Shown piece after piece: positions 17,435-26,732 of a stretch of 64,000 nt of DNA. Both the position numbers and the translations under genes were made by a program. The notes beneath the pieces are model-generated. The model had not been told where the DNA came from, did not search any database, and saw only the letters and a program-made list of their open reading frames with translations. Each line of letters begins with the position of its first letter. Position 1 is the stretch's first letter. The stretch comes from JACKCR01 sp041390305 (lineage in GTDB: Bacteria > Eisenbacteria > RBG-16-71-46 > CAIMUX01). The DNA lies in the NCBI GenBank assembly GCA_041390305.1, contig JAWKQE010000001.1, forward strand, positions 310,001 to 374,000, written 5' to 3'.

Positions 17435-18985
17435 TCAGGCGATGCGTTCGCTCTCGTCGGTAGACTGCTCTGGCTCCGGATACGGAATCGTGAAGTAGAA
17501 GACGGCGCCACGTGGCTGGCGGTTGACGGCCCAGATTCGACCGCCATGTGCCTCGACGATCTCCCGCGTGATGGCGAGGCCGAGTCCGGTCCCACCCGCG
17601 CCGGTCTTCGTGAGGGACGACTGGAAGAACTTCTCGAACACCGACGAGAGCTGGTTGTCGGGGATCCCGACCCCCTCGTCCGCGATCGACACCGTCCAGC
17701 CTTCCTCCGCGTGTGACGTGCGTACTTCGATGACCGATCCATCGGGTGAGAATTTGATCGCGTTGCCGATGATGTTGCGTAGGACCTGCATCAGACGGTT
17801 GCGGTCCACGTAGACCGTTTCCTCGGAAGTGGCGGTGAGCTCGACGGAGACGTTCTGTTCCGAGAGAAGGCTCTGGAACTCGTCCGCCACGCAGCGAACG
17901 ATGGTGCCGAGCGGATACCACTCACACTCGAGCTCGACTTTCCTGGCCTCGAGCTTGGACAGGTCGAGCAGTTCGTCGACGAGGACGAGGAGCCGTTCGC
18001 CCGATTCGCGGATCCGGCCGAAATAGCGGGTGAGGGTCGAGGAGTCCGCGGTGTCCACCCTCTCTTCGCCGAAGAGCGCGAAGCTGAGGATGCCATGGAG
18101 GGGCGTGCGGAGCTCATGGGAGACGTTGGCGAGGAACTCCGACTTGGCCCGCGCGGCTTCCTCCGCCGCTTCTTTCGCGACCAGGAGTTCGGACGTCCGT
18201 TCCGCCACCCTCCGTTCGAGGTGGGACTGCGCGTCCCGAACCTTTCGATCCGTCTCCTCGATCCTGGCGAGCATCGAGTTGAATCCGAGGACGAGGAGGC
18301 CGATCTCTGGATCCGGTACCTGACGGGCGCGGATCGAATAGTCCATGTCGCGACTGATCCGCTCCACCGTGCCGGAGAGTTCGTCGATCGGATCGGACAC
18401 CGTGTTGCGGAGCCGGTAGGCCAGGGGCAGCGTCGCGAGTAGAGCGACCAGGAGGATGATCGCGACGGCTACGAGGAAGTTCGTGATCCGCGCGCGCACT
18501 TCGGCGGTGCTCGCGACTACGTAGACGGAGCCGAGTTCCGTGCCGTTCCGTTCGACCGGATACGCGAGATGGAGACGTTCTCCCTCGAACACGTGTCCCT
18601 TGCTGATCGGCAGGGCATCCAGGTCGTCAGCAGGTTGGAACTCGATGGAAGCGATCACCTGACCGTTCGCGTCCGACAAACGGGCGGCCAGAACCGAAGG
18701 TTCGGCACGGAAGGCCGAGAGGATCTTGCCGGCGGACTCCTCGTCGTGGAACGTGATCGCGGCGCTCGAACCCTCTCCGACGGCGCGCACCAGGACCTCG
18801 AGGTCCCGTACCATGCTCGCTCTCAGGGCCTGCCACTCGTACACTCCGAGGCCGCCGGCGAGCAGGAACACGGATGAGGCCGCCGAGATGAGGGCCACGA
18901 GGAGAATTCGAACACGTATGGAGAAGCAGCCGATCGCCTTGCACGGGCAAACCGCCCCCACCTGTTGTCTCCAGCCTTGCGCCAT
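17435..18985 (-). CDS. Transmembrane sensor histidine kinase with CHASE8-like periplasmic domain
   Basis: The 516-residue kinase is the first gene of the operon. TM1 is ILLVALISAASSVFLLAGGL; residues about 50-160 are periplasmic with the CHASE8-like SSAAITFHDEESAGKILSAF; TM2 is NFLVAVAIILLVALLATLPL. A HAMP domain, a coiled coil, HisKA with His290 in NVSHELRTPLHG and a complete HATPase (NIIGNAIKF, DEGVGIP, GTGLGLAI) follow. CHASE8 is the input domain of YfiN-type enzymes and of kinases next to YfiR genes, which fits the YfiR-like gene three places downstream. There is no receiver; the next gene supplies one. Confidence 0.88.
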   Translation of the reverse strand: MAQGWRQQVGAVCPCKAIGCFSIRVRILLVALISAASSVFLLAGGLGVYEWQALRASMVRDLEVLVRAVGEGSSAAITFHDEESAGKILSAFRAEPSVLAARLSDANGQVIASIEFQPADDLDALPISKGHVFEGERLHLAYPVERNGTELGSVYVVASTAEVRARITNFLVAVAIILLVALLATLPLAYRLRNTVSDPIDELSGTVERISRDMDYSIRARQVPDPEIGLLVLGFNSMLARIEETDRKVRDAQSHLERRVAERTSELLVAKEAAEEAARAKSEFLANVSHELRTPLHGILSFALFGEERVDTADSSTLTRYFGRIRESGERLLVLVDELLDLSKLEARKVELECEWYPLGTIVRCVADEFQSLLSEQNVSVELTATSEETVYVDRNRLMQVLRNIIGNAIKFSPDGSVIEVRTSHAEEGWTVSIADEGVGIPDNQLSSVFEKFFQSSLTKTGAGGTGLGLAITREIVEAHGGRIWAVNRQPRGAVFYFTIPYPEPEQSTDESERIA

Positions 18986-19136
18986 ACATCTATAGATCGT
19001 TTCCCCGCGCCTTCTCCTTGAGAACTCCTCCTTGCCGAGTCGAGATCTCGGGCCGGGTCAACGGTCGGTCTGGCACCGATTTCTGCGGCTCGTCCGACTG
19101 GTTGTGGCACCGAAAATGGGGTAGCGTGGCGGCTCC

Positions 19137-19814
19137 ATGAACGCTGATTGGCTCACGACAGCTAGGCAAACTCTGCCGCGTCTCATCCGGCTGCTGGATC
19201 ACCTGGAACCGACCTATCGGTTTCACGACGTGCGCGATGTCTCTCCCGAGTTCACGGCGCGAGAGGGGATCGCGGCGGTCGTTTGGGACGTGGACGGGAC
19301 GCTGATGTCCTATCACGGGACGGAGACGGACCCGCTCTTCGTTCCGAATCTCGAAGCGCTCGCATCCGCGGGGGTCCGGCAGGCGATCCTCTCCAACTGT
19401 GGCGAATCGCGGTTCCTCGAACTGGGGGCGATGTTTCCGGACTTCCCGATCGTGCGCGGATACGACCTGGGTGGGGAGAGAGTCTACCGGGTGTTGCACC
19501 AAGGCGTTGACAGTCTCGGAGACGGACGCGCGAAGGAACTCCTGGGTCGAGGCGCACACCAGGTTCGGAAACCGGATGGACCTCTGCTCCTCGCCACGCT
19601 CGGTGCACTCGGAGACATCGATCCCTCCACCGCACTCATGGTCGGTGATCAGTTCCTGACCGATGTCGCCACCGGAAACCTGGCGGGGGCCCGTTCCGGG
19701 AAGCTTCCGGCCTGGGCGAAGGATACGTTCCCCGCAACGCTTCGGGTCAGTCAGGGGCTCGAGCGCCTCCTCTATCGGATCAGCCGCCTGCGTGGCCCCA
19801 GGCGATCCGCGTGA
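19137..19814 (+). CDS. HAD-superfamily hydrolase
   Basis: The 225-residue protein has the four HAD motifs: AVVWDVDGTLM (nucleophile and acid Asp), QAILSNCGE (motif II Ser), VRKPDG (motif III Lys) and ALMVGDQFLTD (motif IV acid pair). The compact insertion pattern resembles YqeG-like phosphatases. The substrate is unknown. It is divergent from the signalling operon across 151 bases that must hold both promoters. The 3' end overlaps the convergent DUF5658 gene by 35 bases. Confidence 0.85.
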   Translation: MNADWLTTARQTLPRLIRLLDHLEPTYRFHDVRDVSPEFTAREGIAAVVWDVDGTLMSYHGTETDPLFVPNLEALASAGVRQAILSNCGESRFLELGAMFPDFPIVRGYDLGGERVYRVLHQGVDSLGDGRAKELLGRGAHQVRKPDGPLLLATLGALGDIDPSTALMVGDQFLTDVATGNLAGARSGKLPAWAKDTFPATLRVSQGLERLLYRISRLRGPRRSA

Positions 19815-20232
19815 CGAGGATCAGGTGGTATAGAACGATCGATCCGTAGGCGACGTAGAGCACCGCGCCGATGAGACGCATGGCCCGCACGTGACGGTGC
19901 ACCGAGAGCAGAACGAGCGCGGACAGGGCCGAGAGCAGCTTCAGGACGAGGAAGCCGATCCAACTCCGCTCGATGATCCAGGCCATGACCGGATTCACCT
20001 CGGTTCCACCGTGGCTCAGGATGTGGAGCGTCGAGAGCGCGTCGACCACGATGAAGATGCAGAGCGCGATGACCGCCGTCCGGTAGTGTCCGTCGACCCA
20101 GTCGACGAAGTACCCATCCCGCCTCGCTCCCGGCAATTCGTTCCGCCTTCGCCGGCCGAAGAACGTGTAGCGGGAGAAACGAGGGGTCGGTCGTTTCCGC
20201 CTGTCGACGTACGGGTACTGGTCGTCGGCCAT
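19780..20232 (-). CDS. DUF5658 membrane protein
   Basis: The 150-residue protein begins MADDQYPYVDRRKRPTPRFS and RYTFFGRRRR, the basic leader typical of DUF5658 proteins, followed by four hydrophobic segments (TAVIALCIFIVVDALSTLHI, WIGFLVLKLLSALSALVLL, LIGAVLYVAYGSIVLYHLIL). The polar motif HGGTEVNPVMAWII lies between TM1 and TM2. Function is unknown. ATG 20232 is chosen as the start that exposes the family leader; the ORF extends upstream without support. It converges on the HAD gene and overlaps its 3' end. Confidence 0.85.
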   Translation of the reverse strand: MADDQYPYVDRRKRPTPRFSRYTFFGRRRRNELPGARRDGYFVDWVDGHYRTAVIALCIFIVVDALSTLHILSHGGTEVNPVMAWIIERSWIGFLVLKLLSALSALVLLSVHRHVRAMRLIGAVLYVAYGSIVLYHLILVTRIAWGHAGG

Positions 20233-20348
20233 GGATCCTCTCGGTGACGTGGGCGTGGGTGTACCTACTATCGCTCCTCCGGTAGCGAAGCTTGACCGGT
20301 TCCGGAGCTGCACGTACCGTCCGGGCGAACCCGAACGGAGAAAGGCCT

Positions 20349-21599
20349 TTGCAGAAGCGCTTCTTCCTCATCGCCGGCCTCGTGGTCGTGTGGCTAGCGG
20401 TTTCTCCGAGCGGCTTCGCGTTCGCGGAGAGTTCCGCGAGTGAGGGCTCCGCCCCCCTCCAGTCCGTAGCCGAGGACTCCGGACGCCCCGAATCCGTAAC
20501 CGAGGACTCGGCGGGCCAGGACTCTGCATCCCAGGAATCCTCGGCCGAGGTCCCCGGGTCCGAGATCCACCATCTGCGCTGGTTTCCACCCCGCCTCTAC
20601 GCCAAGGGTGTGTTCTACCTGCCGAAGGTCACGTACTCGGATCGTCGCGGCCTCGGTTTCGGAGGGGACGCGATCTATGCCTTCCGCTGGCCCGGCTCCC
20701 GCGCCGAGCTGCCGGCCTCCGAGCTGCGGCTCAAGGGACGGATCACGGTGAAGGGGCAGACGCAGGCGGATCTCCAGGCGGAGCTCCATCCCGTCGAGAC
20801 GTTCGGACTCAAGCTCCGTGTCTCCCACGAGACTCTGATCGAGCGCTTCTACGGCATCGGGCCGGACACGCCGAGCGAGGCCGAGGAGGCGTATCGGCCG
20901 TCCCACCTCAATGCCTACATCGAGCTGTTCCGAGACGTTTGGAGTGATCTCCGTCTGGGAGCGAGATTCGAGCTCGAGCGGGTCGACCTCCTCGAGGTCG
21001 ACGCCGACGGCGTTCTCGCTCAGGGTGACATCCGAGGTTCGAAGGGTGGAGAGAACGCAATCGGCACGGGTCTGGTGCTCGACTGGGACAAGCGCGACTC
21101 GAAGAGCTTCCCGACCAAGGGGTTCTACCTCCAGTCCTTCGGTCTCCTCTTGACGATGAGTTCGGAAGCGACTTCGACTTCAACAACTACCACCTCGACG
21201 CCAGGGCTTACGTGTCGCCGACACAGGCAACGTGCTCGCGCTCCAGTTCTTCACCTACGCGGCGAAGGGCGAGCCCTGTTCTGGCACTTCGCCGAACTCG
21301 GTGGTCGACCACACTCGAGAGGCTTCCGGCGCGGGCGCTATCGCGACCGGGTGCTCGTCGCGGCGCAGGCCGAATACCGAGTGCGCTTTCTCTGGCGGTT
21401 GGGTGCGGCCGCCTTCTTCGGCGTGGCGGATGTCGCGCCCGCGGTGGACCGAATGCAGCTCGAGCACATGAAAGCGAACTTCGGGGGAGGGCCGCGCTTC
21501 TTCATCGGTGACCCCGGACGCGAGATCACGGTGCGGTTGGACGTTGGGTTCGGTGGCGACGTGCCCCGGTACTACTTCTCGTTGGGCGAAGCCTTCTGA
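20349..21599 (+). pseudogene. Omp85-like beta-barrel outer-membrane protein, three frameshifts
   Basis: TTG 20349 after GGAGAAAGG gives a good signal peptide (LQKRFFLIAGLVVVWLAVS, cleaved near FAFA). A short Ser/Glu-rich repeat region follows, then a barrel with FYLPKVTYSDRRGLGFGGDA and LVLDWDKRDSKSFPTKGFYL, which resembles the bacterial surface antigen (Omp85/BamA) barrel. Between about 21150 and 21285 the frame slips three times: FGSDFDFNNYHLDARAYVSP in one frame, NVLALQFFTYAAKGEP in a second, then back to LFWHFAELGG with FRRGRYRDR. The end ITVRLDVGFGGDVPRYYFSL is intact. Three compensating slips within 135 bases look like indel errors, but mutation cannot be excluded. Confidence 0.7.
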
Positions 21600-21715
21600 T
21601 ATCCCCAGTTCTGGGGATTCCCCGATGACGCCGGTCCATTGTCTCCTTGTCGAAGGTGCTGCCGCTCGCGCTCGCCGCCCTTGGCCAACCGCCTCTCGTT
21701 CACAGGAGGTCTCTC

Positions 21716-22240
21716 GTGATCGGATCGCTGTCCCTCAAACTCCTGCCGTTGATCGCTCTCTTCGTCGCCCTCTCGTGGGACACCTCGCAGGCCGAGGATC
21801 CGCCGCCCGCTCCGTGCTCGGATCCCCGGGCTCGGGAGTTCGACTTCTGGCTCGGTGAGTGGGACCTCACCTGGGGCGAAGATGGCACCGGTACCAACAT
21901 CGTGACGAACGAGTACGGTGGGTGCGTCATCCGCGAGAACTTCTCCGCGCCTGGGATGGGGTTCCGTGGAATGTCCGTCAGCGTGTTCGACCCCGGTGCG
22001 GGCGTATGGCGTCAGACCTGGGTCGACGATTCGGGCGGCTATCTCGACTTCGTCGGGAAGTATGAGGACGGTGTCATGCGGCTCTCGCGATCCGGCGAGC
22101 GGAACGGCACGCGTGTGCTCCAGCGGATGACCTTCCACGACATCACACACGACGCGTTCGTTTGGGACTGGGAGGTCTCGAGGGACGAAGGGGCGAGCTG
22201 GGAGATGCGTTGGCAGATTCACTACGTACGGCGGGGCTGA
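21716..22240 (+). CDS. Exported DUF1579-like protein
   Basis: GTG 21716 is preceded by AGGAGG at six bases, so longer in-frame starts are rejected. A signal peptide (LKLLPLIALFVALSWDTSQA) precedes a roughly 145-residue domain with FDFWLGEWDLTWG, GGCVIRENFSA, DDSGGYLDFVGKYEDGVMRL and WEMRWQIHYVR, a pattern found in secreted DUF1579-like proteins often annotated only as hypothetical. A lipocalin-like beta structure is plausible. The gene follows the barrel gene closely and may be co-transcribed with it. Confidence 0.7.
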   Translation: MIGSLSLKLLPLIALFVALSWDTSQAEDPPPAPCSDPRAREFDFWLGEWDLTWGEDGTGTNIVTNEYGGCVIRENFSAPGMGFRGMSVSVFDPGAGVWRQTWVDDSGGYLDFVGKYEDGVMRLSRSGERNGTRVLQRMTFHDITHDAFVWDWEVSRDEGASWEMRWQIHYVRRG

Positions 22241-22309
22241 GTCACTGCGTTTCGTCGGCGACGAGTCACGCCGCACCTACGCACGGCGTGACTCGTCGCC
22301 TCGACGCAC

Positions 22310-23758
22310 CTACTCGAGCGCGAACTTGATCGGGATCACCACCTCGGTCGCAACCGGCTCTCCGTCCTCGGTCGCGGGCTCGAAGACCCACTGCGACACG
22401 GCCGTGATGGCCGACTCGGTAAACGCCGGATGGCCGCTCACGCCCTGCTTCTCCTTCACCGATGTCACCTCGCCGTGTTCGGAGATGTTCACGAACAGGA
22501 GGACGAGACCGGTGGCGCCTTCGCTGCGGTACTCCTCGGGGTAGGCGGGAAAGACCATCTTGTCGGCGACCGGCTTGGGCGGGACGAAGTTCGACTCGGA
22601 GTCGATCGCCTTCGACTCCTCGGACGCAGACGCGTTCCCGGACTCCATCCTCGGCGCCTTCTTCTCCTTTTTTGCCTGCGAGTCGTGCAGCGCGGAAGTG
22701 GCGGCGTCCCCAGTGCCGGCGATCGCCGTGTCCACCGGGGATGTCCGCGGTACGAGCGCGAGACCCATCAGTGATGCCGCTGCGAGGAAGAGGGCGGCGC
22801 GGTGATAGTGCATGGTTCGATACCTCCTGTCGGTCTGGAGTCGTCGTAGCCGTTCCGCGAGGAGCGGCCGGTGGGGGGAGCCGAGCGCGGAGACCGGAGA
22901 GGAGGCGCTGAGTCCCGTTCGAACGGAGCGTGCGATGGCACGCCCGAGATCTCTTGCGTCCGCTCCGCGTCCCACGGCTTCCTCATCGCACGCGAGTTCC
23001 GCCGTGCGGTGGAGCTGATTCAGGACGAGCCAGAGCGGCGGGTAGTAGAAGAAGAGGACGAACGCGGTCCGTTGGACGAGGAGCCTCAGCGGGTCGCGGC
23101 GCCTCACGTGCGCGTGCTCGTGGAGCGCGATCGCGCGGAGTTCGCGCCAGGGTCGAGAGAGGACTTCGGCCGGAAGATAGATGGCCGGCCGGAGGATCCC
23201 GATGACGCAAGGGATCGAGAGTTCGTTCGAGACTCGGATCCGGCCCTTGGGGAGGCCGAGATCACGGGAGAGAGTCGCGATCCGGTCTGCCTGGTCGAGG
23301 GTGACGACGGAAGCCAGGGAAGGTCTCGATTCCCGTCCCGCTCGTATCGTCTGCGAGACGAGGACCGCTGCGACCAGCGTCCAGACGATGCTGGCGCCGA
23401 GAACGATCGTCGAGGCTCCCGCCGCGATGCCGTTGGTGCCGCCGCTCGACCAGATCGGCTCCAACCAAAGGGCGGTCTGCGATCCGAGAGGGAGTGGGTG
23501 ATCGGAGAGCCAACGTTCCCATACCCAGCCAAGGGCGGAGACAGGGACGAAGAGCTTGAGGAGCGCCAGGGACCAGAGCTGATTCCGTAGAGCACCCGGG
23601 GCCCTACCCAACGAGAGCGAGAGGAGCGCGACCAGCGCGAGGAAGAGGGTCGACTCCCAGAGATGCGTGGCCACACCCGCCCAGGCGGTGGCGAGGAACT
23701 CTCCCGTCCCACCGGTGAGCGAGACCCACGGCGAAGTCGGTCCAAAGGGAGCGTTCAT
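22310..23758 (-). CDS. BlaR1-type M56 metallopeptidase fused to a TonB C-terminal domain
   Basis: The 482-residue protein has four hydrophobic segments, an M56 zinc peptidase site at 213-217 (HEHAH in ALHEHAHVRRRDPL) with the downstream ELACDEEAV glutamates, a final membrane segment after the repeat-free linker (ALFLAAASLMGLALV), and a periplasmic TonB-type domain (GLVLLFVNISEHGEVTSVKE, AVSQWVFEPATEDGEPV). BlaR1-like proteins sense envelope signals and cleave their BlaI repressor. Here the sensor end is a TonB C-terminal domain rather than a penicillin-binding one. Its ATG overlaps the BlaI stop by four bases. Confidence 0.88.
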   Translation of the reverse strand: MNAPFGPTSPWVSLTGGTGEFLATAWAGVATHLWESTLFLALVALLSLSLGRAPGALRNQLWSLALLKLFVPVSALGWVWERWLSDHPLPLGSQTALWLEPIWSSGGTNGIAAGASTIVLGASIVWTLVAAVLVSQTIRAGRESRPSLASVVTLDQADRIATLSRDLGLPKGRIRVSNELSIPCVIGILRPAIYLPAEVLSRPWRELRAIALHEHAHVRRRDPLRLLVQRTAFVLFFYYPPLWLVLNQLHRTAELACDEEAVGRGADARDLGRAIARSVRTGLSASSPVSALGSPHRPLLAERLRRLQTDRRYRTMHYHRAALFLAAASLMGLALVPRTSPVDTAIAGTGDAATSALHDSQAKKEKKAPRMESGNASASEESKAIDSESNFVPPKPVADKMVFPAYPEEYRSEGATGLVLLFVNISEHGEVTSVKEKQGVSGHPAFTESAITAVSQWVFEPATEDGEPVATEVVIPIKFALE

Positions 23759-24192
23759 GAAACCACCTCCGGGTCCGTTGCCTCGGGTGCGTCCTCCAGG
23801 TCAGCTGTTCCTCGTGCGTCCGTTGCCCGGTCGTTCGTGGCGAGTTGCTCTTCGACGAGACGCAACTCTTCCAGGCTCACCGCATCCATCTCGGCCAGGT
23901 GGGCGACGAGTGGGGCCGCGGCTCCGTCGAACATCACGTCCAGGAACTGCCGGATCTCCTTTCGGATCATCTGCGCGGCGGAGACTTTGGCGCGGTAGAC
24001 CCACGCCTTGCCATCGAGCCGCACGCGCTCGACGGCGCCCTTCTCCTCGAGGCGCTCGACGATCTTCCGAACCGTGGAGTAGCTCGGTCCGTCCGGTAGT
24101 CGATCCTGAACTTCCCGCACGGTCGCGTCGCCGAGCCTCGAGATCAGCCGGAGACACTGGAGCTCGAAGCGGGAGAGATCCGGGAGTGCCAT
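23755..24192 (-). CDS. BlaI/MecI-family transcriptional repressor
   Basis: The 145-residue protein has the BlaI winged helix: LSRFELQCLRLISRLGDATV, REVQDRLPDGPSYSTVRKIV and GKAWVYRAKVSAAQM, followed by the dimerisation helices. BlaI proteins bind dyad operators and are cleaved when the M56 partner fires. ATG 24192 lies five bases after GGAGG (an adjacent ATG at 24195 is the alternative). The C-terminus has an added Ala/Asp/Glu tail. Two perfect inverted repeats upstream are the expected binding sites, which implies autoregulation of the repressor-peptidase pair. Confidence 0.88.
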   Translation of the reverse strand: MALPDLSRFELQCLRLISRLGDATVREVQDRLPDGPSYSTVRKIVERLEEKGAVERVRLDGKAWVYRAKVSAAQMIRKEIRQFLDVMFDGAAAPLVAHLAEMDAVSLEELRLVEEQLATNDRATDARGTADLEDAPEATDPEVVS

Positions 24193-24234
24193 CATCACCT
24201 CCAAGGCTGGGGCGTACTCATCGGCTCACAGGGT

Positions 24235-24252
24235 GTGCGACGCCCGTCGCAC
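24235..24252. promoter_or_regulatory. Proximal BlaI-type operator (inverted repeat)
   Basis: GTGCGAC-gccc-GTCGCAC is a perfect seven-base inverted repeat with a four-base spacer, just downstream of the predicted -10 of the repressor gene. Its core TGCGAC-N4-GTCGCA is identical to the second copy, and the centres are 26 bases apart. Confidence 0.75.
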
Positions 24253-24253
24253 T

Positions 24254-24282
24254 TAGATATATGCGACAAGTGTCGCATTCAA
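24254..24282 (-). promoter_or_regulatory. Promoter of the BlaI-M56 operon with embedded operator
   Basis: On the minus strand a -35 TTGAAT (24282-24277) and a -10 TATCTA (24259-24254) are separated by exactly 17 bases. The spacer is filled by ATGCGAC-aagt-GTCGCAT (24261-24278), a perfect seven-base dyad. Repressor bound here would block RNA polymerase directly. Confidence 0.7.
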
Positions 24283-24548
24283 ATCAACAAGTATCTCGTT
24301 TTCCCTATCGATCCACGGTAATCCACGAAGTTGTCCACATCGGATGTCAAGGGATCGTGAGGACGTCTGAATCGCCTAAGGGGTTGTTTTCCAGTATCTT
24401 GACCCCCTCACGGACCGGTTGGCCCTGCCCACCGTACGAAATGACGGCAGGGAATGCCGACAGCTCCTATCCGGCAGAGAAACCACCTGTTGCTCCGGGA
24501 CGTGACGCCGATCGGGTATGTTCGCCAGGCATCGATCTGGGAGGAGTG

Positions 24549-25271
24549 ATGACCGAACCGACCCCGAGCGATTGGACGGACCGTCTCGAGTCGCAGCAGG
24601 ACTACTACAGAGCTCGCGCCGGCGAGTACGACGAGTGGTTCGAGCGGAAGGGGAGATACGACCGCGGGCCCGAGGCGAATGCTGCGTGGTTCCGGGAGGC
24701 GGAAGTCGTTCGCGGGGAGCTTCGTCTCCTCCAGCCCTTCGGCGACGTGCTCGAACTCGCCGCGGGCACGGGCATCTGGAGCCGCGAACTCCTCCGCGGC
24801 GCCGACGCACTCACCGTGGTGGACGGAGCTGAAGAGATGCTCGCCCTCCACGCACTCAACGTTCCGGATCCGCGGGTTCGCCGCATCCAGGCGGATCTGT
24901 TCCGCTGGTCTCCCGACCGGCAGTACGACTTCGTCGCGTTCGGGTTCTGGCTCTCCCACGTCCCCAAGGAACTCTTCCCCGGCTTCTTCGCGCTGGTCGC
25001 CAGGTGCCTCAGGCCGGGTGGTCGGTTCTTCTTCGTGGATTCCCTGTACTCCCAGGCCTCGACGGCGCGTGATCACGAACTTGCCCCTGTAGAGAGCCAG
25101 TTCCAGCGCCGACGATTGAATGACGGTCGCGAGTTCGAGATCGTGAAGAGGTTTCCCTCTCCCGCCGCGCTAGAGGCCGACCTCCGAGAACTCGGCTGGG
25201 ACGTCGACATCCGCGCCACGGGCACGTACTTCATCTACGGATGGGGAACCCGACGCGGTTCTGACGGGTGA
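24549..25271 (+). CDS. SAM-dependent class I methyltransferase
   Basis: The 240-residue protein has motif I in VLELAAGTGIWSRELLRG, the acidic end of strand beta2 in LTVVDGAEEML, motif II in YDFVAFGFWLSHVPKELF, and the post-motif LRPGGRFFFVDSLYS. These are the class I SAM-binding features. The substrate is unknown. ATG 24549 follows GGGAGGAG; the ORF reads open far upstream but has no other good start. The gene is divergent from the BlaI gene, with about 356 bases between them that include the BlaI operators. Confidence 0.85.
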   Translation: MTEPTPSDWTDRLESQQDYYRARAGEYDEWFERKGRYDRGPEANAAWFREAEVVRGELRLLQPFGDVLELAAGTGIWSRELLRGADALTVVDGAEEMLALHALNVPDPRVRRIQADLFRWSPDRQYDFVAFGFWLSHVPKELFPGFFALVARCLRPGGRFFFVDSLYSQASTARDHELAPVESQFQRRRLNDGREFEIVKRFPSPAALEADLRELGWDVDIRATGTYFIYGWGTRRGSDG

Positions 25272-25344
25272 GGAGGATCGCCTCTCCTCGCAGGACGCGC
25301 GCCGCCCGGGGCCGCGACGGTGGGTGTGTACGTACATCTCGAGG

Positions 25345-25398
25345 TTGACACCTATCGACCGGAGCGGGATACGTTTTGGGGCACGGAGCGGGATACGT
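25345..25398 (+). promoter_or_regulatory. Putative gap promoter with a 15-bp direct repeat
   Basis: TTGACA (25345-25350) and a weak -10 GATACG (25368-25373) are 17 bases apart. The -10 lies within CGGAGCGGGATACGT (25360-25374), which is repeated exactly at 25384-25398, 24 bases on. Two same-face copies over a promoter suggest an operator, but no regulator is known. Confidence 0.45.
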
Positions 25399-25493
25399 CT
25401 CGCAGATTCAGGGCGCCGGGACGCTACGTAAGAGGGTTTCGGGCAAGAGCGCACGAAGCCCGGTCAGGGAAGAAGGAAGAAGGAGCGAGTGCC

Positions 25494-26492
<999 letters not shown>

Positions 26493-26576
26493 TACGACCA
26501 GGGCTCGCTCCTCTTCCCGCTCACGGCGTGGGCAAGGGGGTGAGGGGTCCGTAGATCTGCATGTACGATTCCATGG

Positions 26577-26597
26577 ACGGGGGGCGCTGCCCCCCGT
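26577..26597 (+). terminator. GC-rich hairpin downstream of gap
   Basis: ACGGGGGGC-gct-GCCCCCCGT is a perfect nine-base stem with a three-base loop, 85 bases after the gap stop. There is no clear T run, so termination strength is uncertain. Confidence 0.5.
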
Positions 26598-26732
26598 TCC
26601 TGCTTCCACCCCGCTTCCGCTTCGACCCCGTGACTCGTTCCTTCTTTCTCGAGATTCCATGCAACCCTAGGGGTACCTCATTCGTCTGCTTCCCGGGAGA
26701 CCAGCCTCCGGTCCCCATTCGGGAGGTCCAAG

